A DNA stretch of 64,000 nucleotides, taken from assembly GCF_014651695.1 (NCBI RefSeq), contig NZ_BMXJ01000007.1, positions 78,509 to 142,508 on the forward strand. The letters are read 5' to 3'. How positions within the stretch are numbered: position 1 is the stretch's first letter; every line of letters begins with the position of its first letter. A model generated the notes under the pieces. It saw nothing but the letters and a program-made list of their open reading frames with translations, was not told where the DNA came from and did not search any database. Source of the DNA: Nocardiopsis terrae (GTDB lineage Bacteria > Actinomycetota > Actinomycetes > Streptosporangiales > Streptosporangiaceae). Shown here in pieces: positions 8,929 through 16,550 of the stretch. A program made the translations under genes and the position numbers.

Positions 8929-10722
8929 ATGGGACTCCTTCGCACTGAGGGATTCGAGAAGCTGCTCGAGGCTGTCGCCTCAGAGGCATCGGCACAGGAA
9001 ACCGCCGCGTCGGCCCTCCGCCACCTCGCCACGATCGGAGGGCGACTCGCATCGGAAGTCGCGCTCGATGCGCTCAGGCCGGGCGAAAAGCACCTGCTCA
9101 ACGCGATGGAAGAGGTTCGCGCGACCGTCGCTCGGCACGCGCCCGAGCACGCGGACGGCTACCGCCTGGGCCAACTGAAGACGGGCAAGGCCTGCGTTCT
9201 CGGTCCCGGTGAGACGGGCGGCCCCGACCTGTGTGCAGTCGCCGGAATCACCTGGCCCGACGGGCCTCCGGAGGGGCTCGACGCCGAACTCGCGCGTCTC
9301 GCCGAACGCGAGCGCGCCGAGATCGAGTCCTGCCGCCTCTGGCTCACAGAGCGGGGAGGAGACCACGCCGGGGGCCTGGTGGAACGGCTGCGGTTCCTGT
9401 TTCGGCACGTCGGACCGATTCGCCTCTACATAGGCGACTTCTGCTACACGAACTTGGGCCGGGCGGGCAACCTTGTGGGGAAGTCCCTGGGCGCCGAGTC
9501 CGATCGCTGCCGGATGAAGGCCCTCTCCGATACCCCGCTTCGGGATTGGAGCGCGACCGACGCCTGTTTCGTCGTCTGCATGTCGGCTCTGACCTCTTCT
9601 GGGACCCCCTCCCGAACTGAGGAGTTCAGCGGCACCCAGCTCATTCCGAGCAGGCTCACGGAATTCCTGGAAGGCCGTATTCTCGCGTACGGCGGAGATG
9701 TCTCCGACATCCCGGACTCGGGTTCGCCAGTCGGCAGACTCTTCGAACTCTCGGATCGGTCCCGTGAACTGAGATCACGCAGACTGGAATCCGGAGCAGC
9801 CGTCTACCGCACGGTTCAGGCGATGACTATCAACAAAAAGGAACACCTTTTCGACACCGCGGTGACCGGTACGGACGTTCCAGAGGCGTTCCTCGACGCC
9901 CTCGCGGACATCGTGCCCTCCGCGCCCGCCGCGGTGCGCGACGGCGCACTCGGCGTTGACTGGGGGCCGCTCCTCGACGGCGACCCGAGCCCCCTGGAGG
10001 AGGGGTTCAGCAGCCGCTTCGAGGAGGTGCTGCACCAGCTCGTCGCCGCGGCCGCGGTCAGCACCGATTCCGACGCCAGCATGTCACGCGGTCCTCGGGA
10101 CACCCTGCGGCTCAGCTCCCTGCTGGCTGAGGGGAGTGTCGAGCCGGGCCACTGGAAGACCAGCGAGTACTACTGCTGCGTCGTCCCCAGCGAGGGCTTC
10201 CGCCGCAGGTTCGCCGACGCGGGGGTCCCCGGCGAGGTGTCCCAGGTGGTGCGTGCCATCGCGGCCCGCATGCGCTGGAACGGATGGCATTTCATGCCGC
10301 ATTCCGCGTCGGTCACGGAAGACGGGAGTCTCGCCGAACGTGACTGGTTCTTCGCCCCCTCGATGCCCGACATGACGGAGTGGACCTCGCACCACCACCA
10401 AGGACACGTGGCCCACGGTGTGCGGCACGCGATCCGCGTCCCCTTCGGCGTCATGCTCGCCGGGGCGCACCGGGCCGGGATACATGACCTGCGCCTGATG
10501 CGCAGCGAGGGCGATGCGTACGACCTGCGGGACCTGCGGGCGGCGATCGCGATGGGGGAGATCCTGCGCGGCCTCTACCAGGAACACGCCCTCCGGCTGG
10601 AGAAGCGCGAAGAGGCCTTCGTGGTCAACGACTTCGGCAACGCGTGGTATCAGGGCCGATACGATGCCGAGGCCCCAGAGACGGAAGCGAAGGCTACGAC
10701 AGTGAACGGGACCAGGGCCTAA
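8929..10722 (+). CDS. Unrecognised 597-residue protein, first gene of the ATP-grasp operon
   Basis: I do not recognise the family. The N-terminal 70 residues look helical and Ala/Glu-rich; no signal peptide or membrane span is present, so the protein is cytoplasmic. The C-terminal third contains MRWNGWHFMPHSAS, then WTSHHHQGHVAHGVRHAIRV, a cluster of six histidines that could bind a metal, then a helical segment with RDLRAAIAMGEILRGLYQEH. Two Cys pairs (EYYCCV and CFVVCM) are also visible. AGAGGAA six bases before the ATG is a good ribosome binding site. The next gene starts four bases after the stop. As the lead gene of a tight operon with ATP-grasp ligases it may be a biosynthetic enzyme or scaffold; this is inference from position. 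Confidence 0.8.
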   Translation: MGLLRTEGFEKLLEAVASEASAQETAASALRHLATIGGRLASEVALDALRPGEKHLLNAMEEVRATVARHAPEHADGYRLGQLKTGKACVLGPGETGGPDLCAVAGITWPDGPPEGLDAELARLAERERAEIESCRLWLTERGGDHAGGLVERLRFLFRHVGPIRLYIGDFCYTNLGRAGNLVGKSLGAESDRCRMKALSDTPLRDWSATDACFVVCMSALTSSGTPSRTEEFSGTQLIPSRLTEFLEGRILAYGGDVSDIPDSGSPVGRLFELSDRSRELRSRRLESGAAVYRTVQAMTINKKEHLFDTAVTGTDVPEAFLDALADIVPSAPAAVRDGALGVDWGPLLDGDPSPLEEGFSSRFEEVLHQLVAAAAVSTDSDASMSRGPRDTLRLSSLLAEGSVEPGHWKTSEYYCCVVPSEGFRRRFADAGVPGEVSQVVRAIAARMRWNGWHFMPHSASVTEDGSLAERDWFFAPSMPDMTEWTSHHHQGHVAHGVRHAIRVPFGVMLAGAHRAGIHDLRLMRSEGDAYDLRDLRAAIAMGEILRGLYQEHALRLEKREEAFVVNDFGNAWYQGRYDAEAPETEAKATTVNGTRA

Positions 10723-10726
10723 CCAG

Positions 10727-11932
10727 ATGACGACAGAACTGAAGCCGACGACCGCGGGCGATGGCGACGGGGCGGACGACCGCGCGGTGCTCTACCTCGG
10801 CCTTCGGCGCTCCCCGTTGGAGTGGCGCGCCGAACTCGACGCGGCCGCCGCGCTGGGGCTGTGCGTGCACGTCGCGTCCGACGCCGACGTCTCCCACACA
10901 GGGCTTCCGGACCACAGGCGCGGATCCTTCGACCGCGGCGCCCCGCTCCCGGATCAGGCTGCGCAGGTGTGGCCCGGCCCGGCCCCGGCCGCTGTGGCTT
11001 GTTGGGGCGACAAGTACGTCGGCCTGACCGCTCTGCTCGCCGAGCGGTTCGGGGTGCGCGGTATCGGCACCGCCGCCGCCGCCACGGCCACGGACAAGGC
11101 CGACCAGCGCCGGGTCATGGAACCCTACGGGCTCAACCCTGCCTGGCGGGCCGGCCGGACGGCCGACGACCTGCGGACCGCCGTCGCGGAGCTCGGTGCC
11201 GGGGGCAGACCGCTGGTGTTCAAACCCGCTCACTGCTCCGGCGGGCGCGGTATGGCGCTGATCACCGGGGACACCGACCTGGACGAGGTGTTCGCGCTGA
11301 CGGCCGCCAACTACTCGGGGACGACGGACTTCCTCGTTGAGGAGTACGTAGACGGCTCCGAGCACTCCGTCTCCGGTGTCGTCTCCGACGGCACGGTGAG
11401 GATCCTCGGTGTCACCGACAAGAGGGTCGACGGGCCGCTGTCGCCGTCGTGGGCCACGTCCGTACCGTCCGCCCTCGCGGACGCACGGGTCAAGGACCTG
11501 AGCCAGGCCGCCGCGCAGGCTGCGCTCGCCGTCGGCCTGCGTACCGGCGGATTCCACATCGACCTCCGCCTCACCTCCGAGGGCCCGGTTGTCCTGGAGG
11601 TGGGCGGGCGGCTCGGCGGCGACCTGATCAATTCCCACCTCATCCCGTACGCGCACCGCGGGGCTGTTCGCCCCTACGAGGCACTCCTCGCTCTGCTCGC
11701 CGACGGGGACCTGCCCGATGAGGTCTCCGAGCCGGAGCGCGGCGCGGCCATGGTGCTGCTCCCGCTGGCCGGACGCCGGGCGCAGGAGTGCGCCGGGGCC
11801 GCGCTCGCCCGTCCTCGCGTGGTCCTAGCCGAGGAGTGGCCGGGGACGGAGACGGTCGTGGCTGTCGTCGTCACCGAAGATCCGGCCGACCTCCCCGCGG
11901 CCGTCGCGGAGCTGCGCGGGTCGGTGCTGTGA
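10727..11932 (+). CDS. ATP-grasp ligase (single domain)
   Basis: Encodes 401 residues. An N-terminal Rossmann-like domain (RAVLYLGLRRSPLEWRAEL) is followed by an ATP-grasp fold: the lysine strand LVFKPAHCSGGRGMALI near residue 162, the acidic hinge FLVEEYVDGSEHSVSGVV near 204, and the metal-binding strand VVLEVGGRLGGDLINSH near 287. These are the marks of carboxylate-amine ligases of the BacD / carbamoyl-phosphate-synthase-like group, which activate a carboxylate as acyl phosphate and join it to an amine. Substrates cannot be read off. It resembles the last gene of the operon over its whole length and is probably its paralogue. Its stop overlaps the next start (GTGA). Confidence 0.88.
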   Translation: MTTELKPTTAGDGDGADDRAVLYLGLRRSPLEWRAELDAAAALGLCVHVASDADVSHTGLPDHRRGSFDRGAPLPDQAAQVWPGPAPAAVACWGDKYVGLTALLAERFGVRGIGTAAAATATDKADQRRVMEPYGLNPAWRAGRTADDLRTAVAELGAGGRPLVFKPAHCSGGRGMALITGDTDLDEVFALTAANYSGTTDFLVEEYVDGSEHSVSGVVSDGTVRILGVTDKRVDGPLSPSWATSVPSALADARVKDLSQAAAQAALAVGLRTGGFHIDLRLTSEGPVVLEVGGRLGGDLINSHLIPYAHRGAVRPYEALLALLADGDLPDEVSEPERGAAMVLLPLAGRRAQECAGAALARPRVVLAEEWPGTETVVAVVVTEDPADLPAAVAELRGSVL

Positions 11933-12714
11933 CCGCCGACACGCCACGCCTCCCGCTGGTCGGCGTCCTCGCCTGCCAGAAGGAGCGGGCGAACGGCACA
12001 ACGTACTCTCGGGTCAACGACCATCTGACCGAAGCCCTCCTCGTCCACGCCGGTGTGGCCGCCGTCCTGCTCCACACCGTGCGCCCCGAACATGCCGGGA
12101 GCATCCTGGACCGCCTCGACGGGCTGGTGCTCCCCGGCAGCGGATCGTTCGTCCACCCGGACCGCAACCACGGACGGGACGCCGTCCCCGTGCCGGGCCG
12201 GGAGTACGACCCCGCCCGGGACGCGACCGCGGCCGGACTGCTGCGAGAAGCCGATCGGATCCCCGACCTGCCGGTGCTCGCCAGTTGCCGCGGTATGCAG
12301 GAACTCGCCGTGCACCGCGGAGGCACCCTCGGAACCGTCCCGGGTTCGGACGTGCGGCACCGGCTGCGGGCCGGCGTGGACGGGCCCGACCGGTGGGCAC
12401 CCGCGCACACCGTGGAGGTCCGGCCCGGCGGGCTCCTGGCCGGGCTGGTCGGCCCGGGACAGGATCCGGGTGCCGTGCCGGTCAACTCGCAGCACAGCGA
12501 TTACGTGGCCAAGGTCCCCGGCGAGGTCCGTGTCGAGGCCACGGCCCCGGACGGGATCATCGAGGCCATCAGCGTCGACGCGCCGAAGCGTTTCGTCCTC
12601 GGGGTGCAGTGGCACTTCGAGCACCACATCGATCGGTCGCCCATGGACGGCGGGATCCTGGCGACCTTCGGGGCCCGCTGCCGGCTCCGGACGGCGTCGA
12701 GGGGAGAGCGGTGA
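11929..12714 (+). CDS. Class I glutamine amidotransferase-like gamma-glutamyl hydrolase (peptidase C26)
   Basis: Encodes 261 residues. The catalytic Cys is in LASCRGMQELAVHRGG near residue 120, and the His/Glu pair in GVQWHFEHH near 226, where the usual Pro of QWHPE is Phe. The segment PVNSQHSDYV matches the family's substrate loop. Relatives such as PuuD hydrolyse gamma-glutamyl amides. Within a ligase operon it could remove a gamma-glutamyl protecting group, as in the gamma-glutamylated butirosin side chain pathway, or supply ammonia; both are inference. The GTG start overlaps the preceding stop; the next gene overlaps by four bases as well. Confidence 0.85.
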   Translation: MTADTPRLPLVGVLACQKERANGTTYSRVNDHLTEALLVHAGVAAVLLHTVRPEHAGSILDRLDGLVLPGSGSFVHPDRNHGRDAVPVPGREYDPARDATAAGLLREADRIPDLPVLASCRGMQELAVHRGGTLGTVPGSDVRHRLRAGVDGPDRWAPAHTVEVRPGGLLAGLVGPGQDPGAVPVNSQHSDYVAKVPGEVRVEATAPDGIIEAISVDAPKRFVLGVQWHFEHHIDRSPMDGGILATFGARCRLRTASRGER

Positions 12715-13571
12715 ACATGCCGGGGACCACAGACGCCGCAGGGGCGGAGACCGCGGCCGACTACGCGGAGCTGGCCGCCACAGCACTCGGGGCGATCGGC
12801 GGCACCGACGAGGAGCTGCTCTTCCTCGGCGGCTCCACGACCGACGGACTCGCCAACCGCAACTCCGATCTCGACCTCTACGTCGTCGGCGAATTCCGGG
12901 TCACCGGGTCGGAGACAGCGGCCCGCCGGGGTGAGCGCACCGCTACCATCGCCTACCACGGGGGCCGCGAAGTGAACGTCGCGGTGCTGGCCCCGGCCGC
13001 GCTCGCCCGCCTGAGGGAGGCCTTCCGCGCCAGCGTGGCCAGCCTGTCGGAGGAGAGGGGCATCGCCCAACTCGTCGACGGGGACGATCTCAAGATCCTG
13101 CACCGTGTCCGGACCGGCAGCGCCTTCCGGCGCCCCGACAGGTTCCAGCGGCTGCGCGACGACCTGGGTACGGAGGAGTTGCCCCGCTACCTGCTGAACG
13201 TCGCCGCGGTCGCCGCGGTCAACCGTCTCACGGACGTGTCGGGCGAACTCGCCTCCGGACACTCCGACTCGGCCGCCTGGATGTACCGCGAGGCCCTCGT
13301 GCACACAGGTCAGTGCGCGCTCGCCGCCGCGGGCGTGACGGTCCCCTCCACCAAGTGGCTCATCAGGCTGCTCCAGCGCGAGGAGGAGCTTCGCGACAGC
13401 GCCGACTGCGCCGCGCACGTCGCGCGTCGCCTGCTCGCCCCGCCGGCCGACACCCCCGGGGCGGTCGAGGAGACACGGGCCGAACTCGCCGCGGTCATCG
13501 ACGCCGCGGGGGACCAGGCGGGTCCGTACGTACGCACAGTGGCCCGACCCAAGCTGGAGGCACGCGGATGA
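12711..13571 (+). CDS. Nucleotidyltransferase-fold protein
   Basis: Encodes 286 residues. The polymerase-beta-type nucleotidyltransferase signature LGGSTTDGLANRNSDLDLYV lies at residues 36-55: the GGS turn followed by the DxD metal ligands. A third carboxylate is probably in EVNVAVLAP. The C-terminal half is all helical (from ELPRYLLNVAAVAAVNRL), as in aminoglycoside nucleotidyltransferases. It may adenylylate a pathway intermediate or the end product for self-protection. GGGGAG before the GTG is a good ribosome binding site despite the four-base overlap with the previous gene. Confidence 0.78.
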   Translation: MNMPGTTDAAGAETAADYAELAATALGAIGGTDEELLFLGGSTTDGLANRNSDLDLYVVGEFRVTGSETAARRGERTATIAYHGGREVNVAVLAPAALARLREAFRASVASLSEERGIAQLVDGDDLKILHRVRTGSAFRRPDRFQRLRDDLGTEELPRYLLNVAAVAAVNRLTDVSGELASGHSDSAAWMYREALVHTGQCALAAAGVTVPSTKWLIRLLQREEELRDSADCAAHVARRLLAPPADTPGAVEETRAELAAVIDAAGDQAGPYVRTVARPKLEARG

Positions 13572-14590
13572 CCGTACACACCGAGGTGCCGTCCCGCGCT
13601 CGGACGGCACCCGGCGAACCGCGGGGAGGGGAGCGCTGCTTCACCCCTGTCGAGCTGCACCGCATCCCCGACTCCGCGATACCCCGCGAACCGCGGTTGG
13701 GCGGTGCGTGCGTTCCGGTACCCGCCGACCGCCTCGTGTCCCTCGCCCGCTCCGGACCGGCAGTCCTGGGACTCCCGCCCGGGCTCGCCCGCACCGGCGA
13801 CTTCACCGCGTCGGTCTTCAAGGAACTGCGCGCGCTCGTGCACCTGCCGGACGACCACAGCTGCGTCATCGTGCCCGTTCCCCCTCGCACCGTCCGCCGG
13901 CTGCTCGCCCGGGAGGGGTGGGCCGTGGACCACGGGGCGGTCCCCGGTCCGCTCGACCACACCGAGCGGCCCTCCGCGGTCCGAGGTCCCGACGGCTGGG
14001 CCGCCGCGGATCTCTCCCGCACCTCCTGGCCGCTCGACGAAACCGTTCTCGGCGAACTCGACGTGGCCGTCTTCTGCCCCAGTTGGCTCCTCGGCGTGGT
14101 CCCCGGATCCACCGTTCTGACCCTGTCCGCCCGGGCCGCCGCCGCGGCCCGGGCGCGAGAGGCTGAGGGCCCCTTCAGCGTTCGCGCCCTGCTGGAATCG
14201 GATGCGTCCGGCGCGCCCCGCCCGAGCGCCTCGGACCTCATGATGTTCGCGCACGGTGTGCGGACCCTCGCCGAATCGCACCCCGAACGGGTGGAGAGCG
14301 AGGCGGAGGCCCGCCTGGAACTGGTCGCGGACCACACGGCCGGCCGCACCTGGCTCGCCGGTTCGCCGTACCGTGCGGGACGCGACCTCGCCGCCGTCCT
14401 GCCCACCACCCTGACACCCGCCTCCGTACGCGAGCTGGCGGAGTTCCTGGAGGCGCGGTCGATCGTGTACGGGCTCGCGGACCCCGCGCGGCCCACCGCG
14501 CTCAGCGTGGGACTCAGCCGTGCGGTCCCCGACGACGACCTCGTCCGCCTGCTCCGTCTGCTCGATGTCCTTCTGGGGGAGGCCCGGTGA
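13568..14590 (+). CDS. Unrecognised 340-residue protein of the ATP-grasp operon
   Basis: I do not recognise the family. It is cytoplasmic by composition, with no signal or membrane span. The first half contains PPGLARTGDFTASVFKELRAL and SCVIVPVPPRTVRRLLAREG; the middle holds DVAVFCPSWLLGVVPGSTVL, and the C terminus SIVYGLADPARPTALSVGLS. Alternating strands and helices suggest an alpha/beta enzyme fold. It overlaps both neighbours by four bases (ATGA and GTGA), so it must be made in step with the nucleotidyltransferase and the NDK-like protein. Position suggests a dedicated pathway enzyme or partner subunit. Confidence 0.78.
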   Translation: MTVHTEVPSRARTAPGEPRGGERCFTPVELHRIPDSAIPREPRLGGACVPVPADRLVSLARSGPAVLGLPPGLARTGDFTASVFKELRALVHLPDDHSCVIVPVPPRTVRRLLAREGWAVDHGAVPGPLDHTERPSAVRGPDGWAAADLSRTSWPLDETVLGELDVAVFCPSWLLGVVPGSTVLTLSARAAAAARAREAEGPFSVRALLESDASGAPRPSASDLMMFAHGVRTLAESHPERVESEAEARLELVADHTAGRTWLAGSPYRAGRDLAAVLPTTLTPASVRELAEFLEARSIVYGLADPARPTALSVGLSRAVPDDDLVRLLRLLDVLLGEAR

Positions 14591-15255
14591 GCGAAGGACC
14601 TCTGCTCGTTCTCAAACCCGACATCCTCGATGGCCCCTACGCCGTCTGTCCCGCTGCTCTCGCCCGTGACACCGTGCGCGGCCTCCTGCGCGTGTACGAC
14701 CCCGCCGCGCCCCTCACCTTCGAAGCCGACACCTCGGAGCAGGCGGTCGCCTGGGCGGTCACCAACATCGACCGCAAGGTGCGCGCGAGGGATTGGTACG
14801 TCCGTCGTCTCCAGGATTCCGAACTCCGGCTCGCGGCCCTGCGGAGCCTGACGGCCGGACCGGCCTTCAACCCGCCGGGCGGTCATCCCCTCCGCACGGC
14901 CGATGTGGTGCTGAGCGTCGTGGAGGCGTTCGGGTTCACGGCCGTCGACAGTGTGCGTACCCGCTGCACATACCGCGACTTCCTCGGCCTCTACGCTGAC
15001 AACACCCACTTCACCCGGCTCGCTGGCAGCCTGTGCTCCTACCTGGTGGGCCGGGATGTCGAGATCCACCTGTTCGCCGGCGAACAGGAGCTGTCGACCC
15101 TGCACATCTTCAAGGAGATGGTGCGGCGGGTCGTCCGCTACTCCACCACCCACTACGACGCGGTGGAGAACCTGCTGCACGTCTCCGACCCGGGAGCGCC
15201 GGACCGGATGTACTTCCTCAACTCGGCCTTCGGGGGACAGGACCCGGCGGCGTGA
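14587..15255 (+). CDS. Divergent nucleoside-diphosphate-kinase-like protein
   Basis: Encodes 222 residues. The N terminus LLVLKPDILDGPYAV copies the first strand of NDK (xxxIKPD), with the conserved Lys. Near residue 194, NLLHVSDPGAPDRM aligns with the NDK active site NxxHGSDS, keeping the phosphorylated His. Ordinary NDK has about 140 residues; here some 80 extra residues sit between these motifs (the segment from residue 25 to about 110), so substrate and partner must differ. A housekeeping NDK is normally encoded elsewhere. Likely roles are phosphoryl transfer to a pathway intermediate or regeneration of a nucleotide for the neighbouring nucleotidyltransferase; neither is shown by sequence. 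Confidence 0.72.
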   Translation: MSEGPLLVLKPDILDGPYAVCPAALARDTVRGLLRVYDPAAPLTFEADTSEQAVAWAVTNIDRKVRARDWYVRRLQDSELRLAALRSLTAGPAFNPPGGHPLRTADVVLSVVEAFGFTAVDSVRTRCTYRDFLGLYADNTHFTRLAGSLCSYLVGRDVEIHLFAGEQELSTLHIFKEMVRRVVRYSTTHYDAVENLLHVSDPGAPDRMYFLNSAFGGQDPAA

Positions 15256-16550
15256 CCGGACAACGGCGCTCCCCCCGCCTGACCATGGTCGACGCGCTGA
15301 TCCTGCTCAACGGCGTGTCGGTGTTCGGCTCCGGCCTGGTCTACCCGTACACCGCGCTCTACCTCTCCGGGACGCCCGGGATGGGGCTGGCCGGTGTCAG
15401 CGTCTTCTACGGCGGTGCCGCAGCGGCCAATCTGGCCACCTCCGCGGTCCTCGCGACCGGCTGGCTCAGGCCGCCGCCCGCCCTTCTCGGGCTCGTCGGC
15501 ACGCTGATGCTCGCCCTGGGCTTCCTGGGGGCGGCCGTGGTGGAATCGCTGCCCGCCCTCGCCGCTGCCGTCCTGTTCGTCGGTTGCGGTCAGGGCTGCC
15601 TCCTCGTCGCCATGGTGCCGGTGCTCAACTCCCTGACAACGGGGGAGCAGCGGCGGTCGGTCTTCGCCCGCCGCTACCGCGCGGTCAACGTGGGGCTCGG
15701 TCTGGGGGCTCTCACCGCGGGCCTGACCACAGGTCTCCTCAGTATCTCGGTCGTACCGTGGATGTTCGTCTGCAACGCGCTGACCTACCTGCCGCTCACG
15801 TACGCCTTCCACCGCGTCTGGGCCCGGGAGCGTCGCAGGCCTACCGGGAACGCCGAACCCGAACAGGGAGTGGACGCCGACGGGGGCGACCGGCGGGACG
15901 CCTCCGGCAGCCGCTGGAAGTGGCTCGGCGCAGCCGGCGCGATGGCTGTCCTGTTCCAGCTCGGCGCCTACCTGTTCGGCCATAGCCAGTTCGAGGCGAC
16001 GGCACCGCTCGTCGCCGTCCGGTTGATGGGGATCGGACTCGGCACGGTGTCCGCGCTGCTGCTGGTGAACACCGCCGTCGTGGCCTTCGGGCAGACCTTG
16101 GTGACCCGCCTGCTCAGCAGCCGTGACGAGGCGTTCGGACTCCGAACGGCGGTCGTACTGTGGTCCGCGGCCTACGTCGTCGCCGCGCTCTCGGCCTTCG
16201 GTCCGTTCTCCGTCCGCCTCACGGGACTCCTGCTCTTCGCCGTCGTCTTCGCGATCGGCGAGTGCGCCTACTCCTGTTCCTTCCATCCGTGGCTGATCGC
16301 GTCGGTGCGGCAGCGGGAAGTGACCCGTGTCTCCGCGCTGGCCAGCGGCGCGATGGGCATCGGAACGGCCACGGGCCCCTCCGTCGGAGTCGCCCTCGCA
16401 CTCAGCGGCGAAGCCGTCGCGGTCTGGTTGAGCCTCGCGTCGTTCTGCCTGCTCCTGCTGCTCACCGTCGGGCGGCAGCGTACCGAGCCGGAGACCGTCG
16501 AGGGCACACCCGAACGGATATCCGCGCCACCCACAGAGGACAAGACATGA
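15252..16550 (+). CDS. MFS transporter, probable exporter of the operon product
   Basis: Encodes 432 residues with about twelve hydrophobic spans in two halves, divided by a charged central loop (RERRRPTGNAEPEQGVDADG). The N terminus is LTMVDALILLNGVSVFGSGL. The first half carries RRSVFARRYRAVNVGLGLGA, similar to the loop and helix region of drug:proton antiporters of the MDR group. No binding protein or ATPase is present, so it works as a secondary carrier. Export or self-resistance for the metabolite is the natural reading in a biosynthetic operon. The GTG start overlaps the previous stop; the next gene overlaps its stop. Confidence 0.85.
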   Translation: MTGQRRSPRLTMVDALILLNGVSVFGSGLVYPYTALYLSGTPGMGLAGVSVFYGGAAAANLATSAVLATGWLRPPPALLGLVGTLMLALGFLGAAVVESLPALAAAVLFVGCGQGCLLVAMVPVLNSLTTGEQRRSVFARRYRAVNVGLGLGALTAGLTTGLLSISVVPWMFVCNALTYLPLTYAFHRVWARERRRPTGNAEPEQGVDADGGDRRDASGSRWKWLGAAGAMAVLFQLGAYLFGHSQFEATAPLVAVRLMGIGLGTVSALLLVNTAVVAFGQTLVTRLLSSRDEAFGLRTAVVLWSAAYVVAALSAFGPFSVRLTGLLLFAVVFAIGECAYSCSFHPWLIASVRQREVTRVSALASGAMGIGTATGPSVGVALALSGEAVAVWLSLASFCLLLLLTVGRQRTEPETVEGTPERISAPPTEDKT

